64,000 bases of DNA. Source: an uncultured Bacteroidales bacterium. GTDB lineage: Bacteria > Bacteroidota > Bacteroidia > Bacteroidales > Paludibacteraceae. The stretch is from NCBI GenBank assembly GCA_902769535.1, contig CACXPH010000008.1, positions 1-64,000 on the forward strand, given 5' to 3'. The position numbers and the translations under genes are program-made. Below are positions 30,391-37,574 of this stretch, in pieces; positions within the stretch are counted from its first letter, which is position 1, and every line of letters starts with the position of its first letter. Below the pieces are notes generated by a model. It was not told the DNA's origin and did not search any database. It worked only from the letters and a program-made list of their open reading frames with translations.

Positions 30391-30497
30391 TTGCACAGGT
30401 CTTCCAACGCTTGCCAGCGCAAAAAGCCCGAAAGTACTTCTCCCTTCGGTCGATTTACTTGCACAGGTCTTCCAACGCTTGCCAGCGCAAAAAGCCC
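30391..30497. repeat. 39-bp direct repeat (68-bp period) at the HD gene end
   Basis: The 39 bases at 30391-30429 are repeated at 30459-30497. The second copy encodes the last 12 or so codons of the HD-domain gene on the minus strand; the first copy lies past its stop. This looks like a recent 68-bp tandem duplication of the gene end. Confidence 0.9.
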
Positions 30498-31006
30498 TCG
30501 TGACCGTATTTCCAGATGTTGTACTTGATTTTGTCTAAACTCACCTCTTCGCCGAGGTGGCTTTTTGAATAGAACTTATCGGCGTAGCAGATGATTTTCT
30601 CCTCAAGGCTCTGCGGACAGTAATCCCGCTCGGGAATAGGCAACTCTTCGCGTTCCACCTGCTCGATCGTGATGCCTGTGCCTGTATGCCGCTCTGCTAC
30701 CAACGCATGCTTCGGCAGACCTTCTTTGCGCAACAACTCTGCACCTAAATAACCGTGCTCGATATATTTATGCGGACCCTTGCAGTAGATCTTCGGTGCG
30801 TCGCAGAAGATGATACCGATGTCGTGCAGCATCGCCGCTTCTTCCACAAACGTCCTATCCACCATGCCTTGCTCTTCCCACTGCGGATGCGCATCGATGA
30901 TCGCTAACGCACGATCAGCCACTTGGCGACTGTGCGTCAAGAGAATGTGCTTCAATTCCGGCGAATCGGCGTAGTACTTGTCTATTATGGAAAGATAATC
31001 AATCAA
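30455..31006 (-). CDS. HD-domain phosphohydrolase
   Basis: The 183-residue protein has the HD metal motif: H near residue 25 (THSRQVADRAL), then EEAAMLHDIGIIF, and a downstream H pair (HKYIEHGYLGAEL and AERHTGTG). Proteins of this kind hydrolyse nucleotides or phosphate esters in the cytosol; substrate not identifiable. It is the last gene of the nadK-lgt-fmt cluster. Its 3' end is duplicated downstream. Confidence 0.8.
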   Translation of the reverse strand: MIDYLSIIDKYYADSPELKHILLTHSRQVADRALAIIDAHPQWEEQGMVDRTFVEEAAMLHDIGIIFCDAPKIYCKGPHKYIEHGYLGAELLRKEGLPKHALVAERHTGTGITIEQVEREELPIPERDYCPQSLEEKIICYADKFYSKSHLGEEVSLDKIKYNIWKYGHEGFLRWQALEDLCK

Positions 31007-31009
31007 ATC

Positions 31010-31092
31010 TTAAATCATAAATTTGAAACAATCGTGCCCTTTAGGGCTAAGAAATCATAAATTTGAAATCATAAATTTGAAATCATAAATAT
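31010..31092. repeat. Composite repeat: hairpin plus ATCATAAAT words
   Basis: AATCGTGCCCTTTAGGGCTA, then AGAAATC, is followed by ATAAATTTGAAATC repeats. The CCC-n-GGG part forms a small hairpin. The same composite is at 47070-47124, and in coding form at 5410-5472 and, hairpin part only, 50815-50841. Confidence 0.8.
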
Positions 31093-31098
31093 CTTTTC

Positions 31099-32031
31099 TT
31101 AATGCAAACCGTTAAGAAAAGATCTCGCGTCCATGCGCTTCTTTCCGGGTACTTGCAGCTCGAGAATACGTACCGCGCCCTCTTTGCACGGGATAATAAT
31201 GTCTCCCTTCCCCATAACCGGTAACCCGTAACCCATAACCTCCACTGCATATATTTTGACATTTTCAAAATCCTGGCCGTTGATGGTCAGATTAGCCCAC
31301 GCAGCAGGGTAGGGACTCAGTCCCCTTACAAAATTCTTCACCTCTTGTGCGGTCTTCTCGGCCCACTTGATCTCGCAGTCTTCTTTGAAGATCTTCGGTG
31401 CCGGTCGTAACTCTTCTATCTCCGGCTGAGGCGTCGTCGGTACTTCAATACCCTTGTTCTCGCACTCAATAATAAGGTCCACCGTGCGTGTCACAAGGCT
31501 CGTACCCATCTCCATCAGACGGTCGTGAACCGAACCCACATTCTCGTCCTCGCCGATAGCTATCCGCTCCTGCAGGATCATGTTACCCGTGTCTATCTCG
31601 TGCTTGAGCATGAAGGTCGTCGCACCCGTCTCTTTGTCGCCGTTCATTACTGCCCAGTTGATCGGTGCGGCACCGCGGTACTGCGGCAGTAAGGACGCAT
31701 GCAGGTTGAACGTACCCAAACGCGGCATAGCCCAAACGACCTCCGGCAACATACGGAAAGCCACTACGATCTGCAAATCGGCCTGGTAACTGCGCAACTC
31801 CTCTACAAACGCTTCGTCCTTCAGTTTCTCCGGTTGCAACACCGGCAGTCCCACCTCCAACGCATACTTCTTCACGTCCGAGTACTGCATCTGGTGACCG
31901 CGACCTGCCGGCTTGTCCGGCATCGTCACCACAGCCACCACCTTATATCCGCCTTCTACCAACGCCTTCAGACTCGCTACCGCAAACTCCGGCGTACCTA
32001 AATAAACTATCCTCAGATCCTCTTTGGTCAT
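31099..32031 (-). CDS. fmt: Methionyl-tRNA formyltransferase
   Basis: The 310-residue enzyme formylates initiator Met-tRNA. The catalytic region FNLHASLLPQYRGAAPINWA holds the Asn and His of the active site, and the expected Asp lies in FMLKHEIDTGNMI. The C-terminal OB domain ends ELQVPGKKRMDARSFLNG. Within this domain VMGYGLPVMGKG is encoded by a GGGTTACCGGTTA repeat at 31211-31242, the family also found in the UspA-like gene. The start MTKEDLRIVYLG was chosen; an earlier in-frame ATG would add 15 unlikely residues. Confidence 0.95.
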   Translation of the reverse strand: MTKEDLRIVYLGTPEFAVASLKALVEGGYKVVAVVTMPDKPAGRGHQMQYSDVKKYALEVGLPVLQPEKLKDEAFVEELRSYQADLQIVVAFRMLPEVVWAMPRLGTFNLHASLLPQYRGAAPINWAVMNGDKETGATTFMLKHEIDTGNMILQERIAIGEDENVGSVHDRLMEMGTSLVTRTVDLIIECENKGIEVPTTPQPEIEELRPAPKIFKEDCEIKWAEKTAQEVKNFVRGLSPYPAAWANLTINGQDFENVKIYAVEVMGYGLPVMGKGDIIIPCKEGAVRILELQVPGKKRMDARSFLNGLH

Positions 32032-32177
32032 GAAAATGTTTTTTGTGTTAATGTCTTTTGAATAATTGTCCTGCATAGGACGAGATTTGATGATAAAAAT
32101 TGCTAAAATTTATTTATGGGGAATTTTTAGCAGCAAATATCGTGGGAAGCGTAGCTTCTAATTATTCAAAAGGGTTT

Positions 32178-33095
32178 TTATTGTTTTTTTTCTCTATATT
32201 TAGGCTCGAGAGAAACCGGCTGTTTCTCAACCACCGGACTCAGCGGCCGTCTGTACGCGCGTACAATAAGGTATATACCGAGTGCGATGAACGGCAGACT
32301 CAGCAACTGACCCATGTTCAGTACATGCCCTGCCTCGAAAGCCTCCTGGTCGTTCTTGATGAACTCAAGCAGGAACCGCGTCACGAACACGATCTCGAAG
32401 AACACACCGAGCAGCAGTCCTTCGCGTCGGCGCGCATCCGTGTACCAGTACATCGGCCAGGTCACGATCAGCGCCGCAAGGCAGTACAAGATCTCGTATA
32501 TCTGCGTCGGGTGACAAGGCACTGTCTGACCGTCACGAACGAAGATAAATCCCCACGGAAGGTCGGTCGGACCTCCGTAGATCTCACTGTTCATCAGGTT
32601 GCCGAAGCGAATCAGCATCGCCGTGAAGCATACGCCTACGCACAGACGGTCGAGGATCCAAAGCCAACTCGTGCCGAACTGCGGATAGCGGCTGAACTTA
32701 TACTTATTCAGCAGTATGGCCGCAATAATCAGACCTATCGCACCTCCGTGACTGCTCAGTCCGCCTTCCCAGATCTTCAGCAGTCTCAACGGGTTCTCGA
32801 TATACGGATTGCGGTACGTGAACTCCCACCCGAACAAGTGCCAGGGTTGCCCGTACTGATGCCATTCATAGAACCAGCAGTGACCTAATCGCGCACCGAT
32901 GATCACACCTGCTGCCATCCAGAAGAACATCTGATCCGGCCACTCTGCCGGGCAGTTCTCCTTCTTGTACATGCGCTCGTTAACAGCCCAGCAGATATAC
33001 AAACCGATAGCCCAGCATAAACCGTACCACCGTATGCCTCCGTCCCCGAAATGTATCAATATCGGGTCTACATTCCACGTAATAAAATCTAACAT
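32178..33095 (-). CDS. lgt: Prolipoprotein diacylglyceryl transferase
   Basis: The 305-residue membrane enzyme adds diacylglycerol to the lipobox Cys of prolipoproteins. Key motifs are GARLGHCWFYEW, GLSSHGGAIG and the signature RFGNLMNSEIYGGPTDLPWG. The two His residues seen in the active site of known Lgt proteins have counterparts (HGGAIG and CHPTQIYE). It is downstream of nadK with an 8-base tandem repeat between the genes. Confidence 0.96.
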   Translation of the reverse strand: MLDFITWNVDPILIHFGDGGIRWYGLCWAIGLYICWAVNERMYKKENCPAEWPDQMFFWMAAGVIIGARLGHCWFYEWHQYGQPWHLFGWEFTYRNPYIENPLRLLKIWEGGLSSHGGAIGLIIAAILLNKYKFSRYPQFGTSWLWILDRLCVGVCFTAMLIRFGNLMNSEIYGGPTDLPWGFIFVRDGQTVPCHPTQIYEILYCLAALIVTWPMYWYTDARRREGLLLGVFFEIVFVTRFLLEFIKNDQEAFEAGHVLNMGQLLSLPFIALGIYLIVRAYRRPLSPVVEKQPVSLEPKYREKKQ

Positions 33096-33132
33096 AACCA
33101 CTAATCCACTAATCCACTAATCCACTAACTCT
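33096..33132. repeat. CACTAATC tandem repeat
   Basis: An 8-base unit (ACTAATCC) is repeated four times between lgt and nadK. It is another of the intergenic microrepeat families in this genome. Confidence 0.8.
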
Positions 33133-34026
33133 TTACTTCCCCCAATTCAACTTCGTCCTCAGACTCTTCAGAAAACTGTTATCGCCTATCTGTACCACCT
33201 TGGTCGTGTACGGAGCTCGCTCGATATGCAGACTCAGATCCGTACTCAAACTCTGACTCCTTCCGTCCACGGACAGCATGAATGCATCGTAGCGACTGCT
33301 GACCTTGATATCCAGTTTCCATTCGTCCAAGATCACGATCGGTCGAACGGTCAGACTGTGCGGCGCGATAGGCGTGAGGATGATTCCGCGGCTCTGCGGT
33401 ACCAACAGCGGACCTCCGATAGACAGGTTGTACGCCGTACTACCCGTCGGTGTGGCGATGACCAGACCGTCCGAGTGGTAGGTGTGCAGCAACTCGCCGT
33501 TGATCTTCGTCTCGATGGTCAGCATGTTCGTCAGACCTTGCTTGAGGATCGCGATCTCGTTCAGCGCGTTCGGCGATAGGATCAGTCCCTCGCGGACAAT
33601 ATTGTCTTTATCCAGCACCGTCACGTTCAGCAGCGTCCGCTGCTCAATCGTGTATTTACCTTCCACGAGCTCCTTCAAAATCTCGTCCAGGTCGTCCGTC
33701 TGCACTTCGGCCAAAAAGCCCAGATGACCGCAGTTGACACCCAGGATAGGGATGTTCTTGTCTCCGATGGCTGCGGCGCTGGTAAGGAACGTACCGTCAC
33801 CTCCTACTGACAGCGCAAAGTCTATCGGCTCGCCATACACGTTCTCCGGCTGCTTGTCGCCGTCCCAGTTCTCCGGGAATCCCGGGTACTCACGCAGGTT
33901 CAATTCCTGACGTAACTCTTGCGACAACAGCACGTGAATGCCTTTCTCCGTCATGAACTCCAGAATATGCTGCACTTCCCGCAGCGTATCGGACTTCATC
34001 GCATTTCCAAAAATCGCTATAGTCAT
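33133..34026 (-). CDS. nadK: NAD kinase
   Basis: The 297-residue enzyme phosphorylates NAD to NADP. Motifs are SVGGDGTFL (GGDGT), NCGHLGFLAEV, ALNEIAI and the substrate loop DGLVIATPTGSTAYNLS. The start MTIAIFGNA lies just downstream of a consensus promoter; longer in-frame starts would overlap that promoter and were rejected. Confidence 0.96.
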   Translation of the reverse strand: MTIAIFGNAMKSDTLREVQHILEFMTEKGIHVLLSQELRQELNLREYPGFPENWDGDKQPENVYGEPIDFALSVGGDGTFLTSAAAIGDKNIPILGVNCGHLGFLAEVQTDDLDEILKELVEGKYTIEQRTLLNVTVLDKDNIVREGLILSPNALNEIAILKQGLTNMLTIETKINGELLHTYHSDGLVIATPTGSTAYNLSIGGPLLVPQSRGIILTPIAPHSLTVRPIVILDEWKLDIKVSSRYDAFMLSVDGRSQSLSTDLSLHIERAPYTTKVVQIGDNSFLKSLRTKLNWGK

Positions 34027-34047
34027 ATTCAAACACTTTTGCGACTG

Positions 34048-34078
34048 CAAAAGTACTGCTTTTTTTCGACATATGCAA
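34048..34078 (-). promoter_or_regulatory. Promoter of nadK
   Basis: On the minus strand TTG (34076-34078), 20 bases, TACTTTTG (34048-34055). The start region TTTTGC-AGTC-GCAAAA is palindromic, as in the cstA promoter. Confidence 0.8.
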
Positions 34079-34126
34079 ATTTTTATGCTTTTTAGTTTCG
34101 TGCGCGAGATTTTTTTGCCCTTTCTC

Positions 34127-34157
34127 TTGCTCATATCAAAAATTTTTTGTATCTTTG
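34127..34157 (+). promoter_or_regulatory. Promoter of the winged-helix gene
   Basis: TTG (34127-34129), 20 bases, TATCTTTG (34150-34157). The transcript should start near 34164, which excludes an in-frame TTG at 34155 and supports the ATG at 34176. Confidence 0.75.
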
Positions 34158-34175
34158 TACCAAAATTTGAGTAGT

Positions 34176-34580
34176 ATGGCAGGAAAGAGTTTTTATTTTA
34201 CCATTCAGTCTTGGATGTTGGACGAAATGAAGTTGCCGCTTGGAGATGCGGCTGTGTACGCGTATATTCATGGTTTGACTCATTCGGAGGAGCTTGGAAA
34301 ACAAGGATGGCACGGCTCTATTCGCCGTCTTGCCAAAATCTTGCACACCTCTCCTTCTACCATGAACGGCATCGTTAATCGTCTCGAGAAGAAGGGCTTC
34401 CTTCATATGTATAACGGCTTTATTACCAGCACTATACATCGCGATTTGGCACCAAAGGCGCCCAGAGAAATGTTCTCTGTCCAAGTCCCGGACGAGACAC
34501 CTGAAGAACCCAAAGAAAAGTCCGCTGTCCAGATTTCGGACATGAATTTTAACGACGGAACCTCTGATCTTCCATTTTAA
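34176..34580 (+). CDS. Small winged-helix DNA-binding protein
   Basis: The 134-residue protein has an N-terminal winged-helix domain (about residues 15-80): LPLGDAAVYAYIHGLTHSEE, then GSIRRLAKILHTSPSTMNGIVNRLEKKGFL, a clear helix-turn-helix with recognition helix and wing. The C-terminus (about 90-134) is polar, with a duplicated motif (SVQVPDE, AVQISDM). Similar proteins in Bacteroidota are often replication-initiator-like or transcription factors of mobile elements. It has its own promoter. TGTCC-n-GGACA-type repeats run from its 3' end into the gap downstream. Exact role unknown. Confidence 0.7.
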   Translation: MAGKSFYFTIQSWMLDEMKLPLGDAAVYAYIHGLTHSEELGKQGWHGSIRRLAKILHTSPSTMNGIVNRLEKKGFLHMYNGFITSTIHRDLAPKAPREMFSVQVPDETPEEPKEKSAVQISDMNFNDGTSDLPF

Positions 34581-34670
34581 TGATTTTCATGAACGAATTT
34601 GGTACATGCCTGCTCAAAAAATAAACAGATGTGTCCAAATACCGTACAAGAATGTCCAAATTTCGTACAT
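34479..34670. repeat. Four TGTCC...(G/T)(G/T)ACA repeats
   Basis: Four related 17-bp sites lie at 34479-34495, 34526-34542 (TGTCCAGATTTCGGACA, perfect inverted repeat), 34632-34648 and 34653-34669. Two are inside the winged-helix gene and two past its stop. They may be binding sites, or remains of an expanded C-terminal peptide repeat. Confidence 0.6.
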
Positions 34671-34741
34671 ATATACTTATAAATAATTAAAAAAATAAAG
34701 TTCATCTTTATATTATACAACTCGACCGGTGATTGATTAAG

Positions 34742-34800
34742 CTATCTATATCCTAGGTAAGTGCTATCAATGTCCTATCTATGTCCTAGGTAAATGCTAT
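34742..34800. repeat. Two 26-bp direct repeats with a CCTAGG core
   Basis: CTATCTATATCCTAGGTAAG, then TGCTAT, at 34742-34767 is repeated with two changes at 34775-34800 (33-base period). With the winged-helix gene upstream they recall iterons of a replicon, but no replicase or partition gene is present. The rest of 34581-34822 is AT-rich and holds no gene. Confidence 0.7.
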
Positions 34801-34822
34801 TAGACTCTAAAAAATCATAACT

Positions 34823-35158
34823 ATGGAAATATTTCTCGCTCCTAATTGTGCCTCGTTTACAGGCTCTTTTGGCACCAAATGCGGCTACGCTATTCAACGT
34901 CACAACAACCGTTTCTTCGTCAAACGAAACTCCAAAGGAATAATCCCTCCTGACGGACACTGGCGCTTTATCGTCGAATGTGCAAAACTGACAAAAACAA
35001 ACCTCTACTTTGCCGACTTTGATCTCCCGGCCTCCGAACTCCGAGATGCGTTCGAAGAAGCGAACATCTGTTACACGCCGTTAAACATTCTCGCCCGTAA
35101 TACTTACCATGCTCAAGACGTCTTATACCTGAATCAAATTTTGAATTGTGGCAAATAA
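34823..35158 (+). CDS. Hypothetical protein, 111 residues
   Basis: This ATG-initiated frame encodes a soluble protein with mixed alpha/beta character: an early beta hairpin (GYAIQRHNNRFFVKRNSKG), then NLYFADFDLPASELRDAFEE and a C-terminal helix. There are no membrane segments and no signal peptide. I do not recognise a family. It sits between the repeats that follow the winged-helix gene and the promoter of the radical SAM gene. Its codon use and length suggest a real gene. Confidence 0.6.
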   Translation: MEIFLAPNCASFTGSFGTKCGYAIQRHNNRFFVKRNSKGIIPPDGHWRFIVECAKLTKTNLYFADFDLPASELRDAFEEANICYTPLNILARNTYHAQDVLYLNQILNCGK

Positions 35159-35160
35159 AT

Positions 35161-35191
35161 TTGCATATCTCGCAAAAAAATCGTACCTTTG
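35161..35191 (+). promoter_or_regulatory. Promoter of the radical SAM gene
   Basis: TTG (35161-35163, in TTTGCATAT), 20 bases, TACCTTTG (35184-35191). The ATG is 20 bases further on. Confidence 0.8.
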
Positions 35192-35211
35192 CAGCGTGAA
35201 AGGAATAGTTT

Positions 35212-36279
35212 ATGAAAACGCGTCTTAAAATGGCATTGTGGTTGGAGCGTATCCGGCGGAAGAATCTCAAAGCGCTTCATCCGCTCCAGCAACTCTTCTG
35301 GGAGTCCACATTACGCTGTAATGTGCATTGTCTTCATTGCGGTAGTGACTGTGTCTCTTCTATTGAAACGCCGGATATGAAGGCCGAAGATTTCCTGCAT
35401 GTGATCGATACGGAAGTGACGCCGCACGTCGATCCGCATAAGGTGCTTATCATCATCTCCGGAGGTGAACCGCTCATGCGCAAAGACCTCGCAGATGTCG
35501 GTCGTGCGCTGTACCAACGCGGCTATCCGTGGGGCATGGTGACTAACGGTCTGGCGCTCACCGAGAAGAAATTCCGCGAACTGCGTCAGGCGGGTTTGCG
35601 TTCGATAACCATCTCGTGCGACGGACTCGAGCAAGATCATGTATGGCTGCGTCAGCACCCGCTCGCTTTTGAAGGAGCTACGCGTGCGATCAAACTATGT
35701 GCGGCAGACCCGCGCCTCACCTGGGATGTTGTCACCTGTGCCAACCAGCGTAATATAGACCACCTGCCTGCCATCCGTGAGATGCTCTGGGATTTAGGTG
35801 TGCGCGACTGGCGTGTCTTCGGTATCGACCCTATGGGTCGTGCGGCTACGAACCCCGAACTCCTTCTGACCGACGAACAGTTCCAATATCTCATGGATTT
35901 CATCGCAGCGGAGCGTGAAGCCGGTCGGCATGTATCGTATTCCTGCGAGGGCTACCTCGGCACCTATGAAGGTCGTGTCCGTGACCACCTCTACCAGTGT
36001 GCGGCAGGTATCAGTGTCGCTTCCATACTTATCGACGGTTCGATCTCTGCCTGCACTTCCATCCGCGGCAAGTACTACCAAGGTAATATATACAAAGACT
36101 CCTTCTGGGAAGTCTGGGAGAATGGTTTTAAGAACTACCGCGACCGCTCATGGATGAAGCAGATCGAACCCTGCAAGGACTGCAAAGCGTTCGCGTACTG
36201 CGAAGGAAACGGCATGCACCTTCGTCGCGAAGATGGCAGCCTTATGCTCTGCCACCTCCAACGTTTGGGCCAAAAATAA
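35212..36279 (+). CDS. Radical SAM enzyme of the rSAM/lipoprotein type
   Basis: The 355-residue enzyme has the 4Fe-4S motif C-x3-C-x2-C (RCNVHCLHC, residues about 41-47), the SAM-binding GGEP (IISGGEPLMRKDL), and a C-terminal Cys cluster (CKDCKAFAYCEGNGMH) of the SPASM/twitch type. The overall pattern, including LFWESTLRCN, YPWGMVTNGL and CEGYLGTYEGRVRDH, recalls the radical SAM member of the Bacteroidales rSAM/lipoprotein pair (TIGR04133-like). No partner lipoprotein is adjacent: the next gene is tRNA-Pro. The substrate is unknown. Confidence 0.85.
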   Translation: MKTRLKMALWLERIRRKNLKALHPLQQLFWESTLRCNVHCLHCGSDCVSSIETPDMKAEDFLHVIDTEVTPHVDPHKVLIIISGGEPLMRKDLADVGRALYQRGYPWGMVTNGLALTEKKFRELRQAGLRSITISCDGLEQDHVWLRQHPLAFEGATRAIKLCAADPRLTWDVVTCANQRNIDHLPAIREMLWDLGVRDWRVFGIDPMGRAATNPELLLTDEQFQYLMDFIAAEREAGRHVSYSCEGYLGTYEGRVRDHLYQCAAGISVASILIDGSISACTSIRGKYYQGNIYKDSFWEVWENGFKNYRDRSWMKQIEPCKDCKAFAYCEGNGMHLRREDGSLMLCHLQRLGQK

Positions 36280-36297
36280 TAAAAATCGCAAAAAAAT

Positions 36298-36328
36298 TTG
36301 CACAATTCAAAAAAAAGCAGTAATTTTG
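36298..36328 (+). promoter_or_regulatory. Promoter of tRNA-Pro
   Basis: TTG (36298-36300), 20 bases, TAATTTTG (36321-36328). The initial transcript (CAGCCGCTTTT) matches the other tRNA leaders. Confidence 0.78.
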
Positions 36329-36357
36329 CAGCCGCTTTTTCGGTTAAGCATGAGTTT

Positions 36358-36424
36358 GGTAGTAGTTCTTATCTCGCGTTGCTCGAACGAGTTACTACCC
36401 GCTCAGCAAAGCCGAGCGGGTAGT
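36358..36424 (+). promoter_or_regulatory. tRNA-Pro leader with alternative hairpins
   Basis: TACTACC (36393-36399) can pair with GGTAGTA at 36358-36364 or, as part of ACTACCCGCTC (36394-36404), with GAGCGGGTAGT (36414-36424), which includes the first 8 bases of the mature tRNA. The upstream GGTAGTAGTTC is an 11-base copy of the tRNA 5' region (36419-36429). Confidence 0.55.
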
Positions 36425-36491
36425 AGTTCAGCCCGGTTAGAATGCCTGCTTTGGGAGCAGGAGGTCGTGAGTTCGAATCTCGCCTACCCGA
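36417..36491 (+). tRNA. tRNA-Pro (anticodon TGG)
   Basis: A 75-base cloverleaf. Acceptor CGGGTAG/CTACCCG, anticodon stem CCTGC/GCAGG with loop TTTGGGA (anticodon TGG), T arm GTGAG-TTCGAAT-CTCGC. The discriminator is A and CCA is not encoded. It has a promoter about 90 bases upstream and a terminator just downstream. Confidence 0.96.
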
Positions 36492-36494
36492 CAA

Positions 36495-36520
36495 AGGACC
36501 ACGTTACGTGGTTCTTTTTT
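36495..36520 (+). terminator. Terminator of tRNA-Pro
   Basis: GGACCACG, TTA loop, CGTGGTTC, then six T. The HAD gene begins immediately after. Confidence 0.82.
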
Positions 36521-36523
36521 GAT

Positions 36524-37189
36524 TTGAAGAAGTATAGTGCCATATTCATCGACATAGATGACACGCTCCTCGATTACATCCCTTGTTGTCGAGAAGCCTT
36601 TGAGGCGGCCATGAGTCAAATTTCCAATGACCAATGTCCAATGTCCAATGAAGAACAATTCCAACTCTTCTTCGAAATCTCCGGTCGGCTCTTCTCGGAA
36701 GCCAAGCACGGCCTGCACACCGTGGCGGAAGTGATGGAGCTATACCCCAAGGAGTTCATCGCTACCATCGGTTATCCGGAGTCGGCGGTGGATCCTTTCA
36801 AGCATGCCTTCCGTGCAGCCTGGGGTACGACGCACACGCTCGTACCGGGTGCCGAACAGATGCTACAAACGCTTCAAGCCAAAGGCTATCGACTCTTCGC
36901 TGCCTCCAACAGTTTCGGTCATCTGCAGCGTTCACGCCTCGAGCACGCAGGTATCTTGCATTATTTCGAGGATACGTATATATCCATGGACATCGGGTAT
37001 GACAAGCCGGATATCCGTTTCTACCAAGAGGCACTCAAACGATGCGGACTGCAGCCGTCCGAGGTGCTCATGATCGGCGATTCGATGACCACAGACGTCC
37101 TCGGTGCCCAAGCTGCCGGCATGGATGCCCTCTTCTTTGACCGGCAGAAAGACTCGCTGCTCGAGATTGTTAAACCGTTAATTTGTTAA
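36524..37189 (+). CDS. HAD-family phosphatase (YjjG-like)
   Basis: The 221-residue protein has HAD motif I IFIDIDDTLLDY, motif II in LFAASNSFG, motif III lysine in YDKPDIRFYQ, and motif IV MIGDSMTTDVLGA. Such enzymes dephosphorylate nucleotides or small phosphates. No ATG precedes motif I, so I placed the start at a TTG (36524) four bases after the tRNA terminator; a start further up would run through the tRNA. About residues 29-40 (QISNDQCPMSNE) are encoded by a CCAATGT tandem repeat at 36617-36651. Confidence 0.8.
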   Translation: MKKYSAIFIDIDDTLLDYIPCCREAFEAAMSQISNDQCPMSNEEQFQLFFEISGRLFSEAKHGLHTVAEVMELYPKEFIATIGYPESAVDPFKHAFRAAWGTTHTLVPGAEQMLQTLQAKGYRLFAASNSFGHLQRSRLEHAGILHYFEDTYISMDIGYDKPDIRFYQEALKRCGLQPSEVLMIGDSMTTDVLGAQAAGMDALFFDRQKDSLLEIVKPLIC

Positions 37190-37195
37190 TAGAAT

Positions 37196-37361
37196 AGAAA
37201 AAAACATTAAAAACCCCTTTGAAAAATTAAAACGTTCCGTTTAACGAGCATTTGCTTTAATTGTTCTACTCGTAAATAAATTTCCAGTAGCCCGCTTAAA
37301 TCAAATCCTCATCTCTACGAGATCTAATTTTTCAAAGGATATAAACACAAAAAACAATTTT
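37196..37361. other. Inverted-repeat element, copy B (candidate ncRNA or MITE)
   Basis: A perfect 14-bp inverted repeat (CCTTTGAAAAATTA at 37216-37229, TAATTTTTCAAAGG at 37325-37338) encloses a core homologous to copy A at 1014-1233. Flanks are also shared. The whole 37190-37574 gap has no protein gene. It contains this element and a second stem-bounded structure at 37424-37543. Confidence 0.55.
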
Positions 37362-37423
37362 ATTTAATATTTGATAATTTTTGACTTAGAGAAAGAAAAA
37401 AAAGAATGTTTTTATGTTTATGT

Positions 37424-37543
37424 CCTCGGTTGTTTGTGACTCGAAGAGTGTGGATTTGGGCGATTGATAGCTCATCAAGCTCGCTTGGAGGAGATAGCAA
37501 ACGGACAAAGACACAGAGCACGAACGTGCTACAAACAACGAGG
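37424..37543 (+). ncRNA. Candidate structured RNA or leader upstream of the acyltransferase
   Basis: CCTCGGTTGTTTGT (from 37424) can pair with ACAAACAACGAGG (37531-37543), with one bulge, closing a 120-base region. Inside are CAAG-CTCG-CTTG and the perfect AGCACG-AA-CGTGCT hairpin. A GGTTTT and T-rich run follows, about 30 bases before the acyltransferase start. Strand and function are inferred only from position. Confidence 0.4.
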
Positions 37544-37574
37544 GGTTTTATAGGTTTTTTTCTAAATATAAATT

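Noticed and set aside
36233..36523. Plus-strand frame extending the HAD gene upstream through tRNA-Pro and its terminator
   Set aside because: The frame overlaps a clear tRNA and a terminator. The HAD motif I begins only after 36524.
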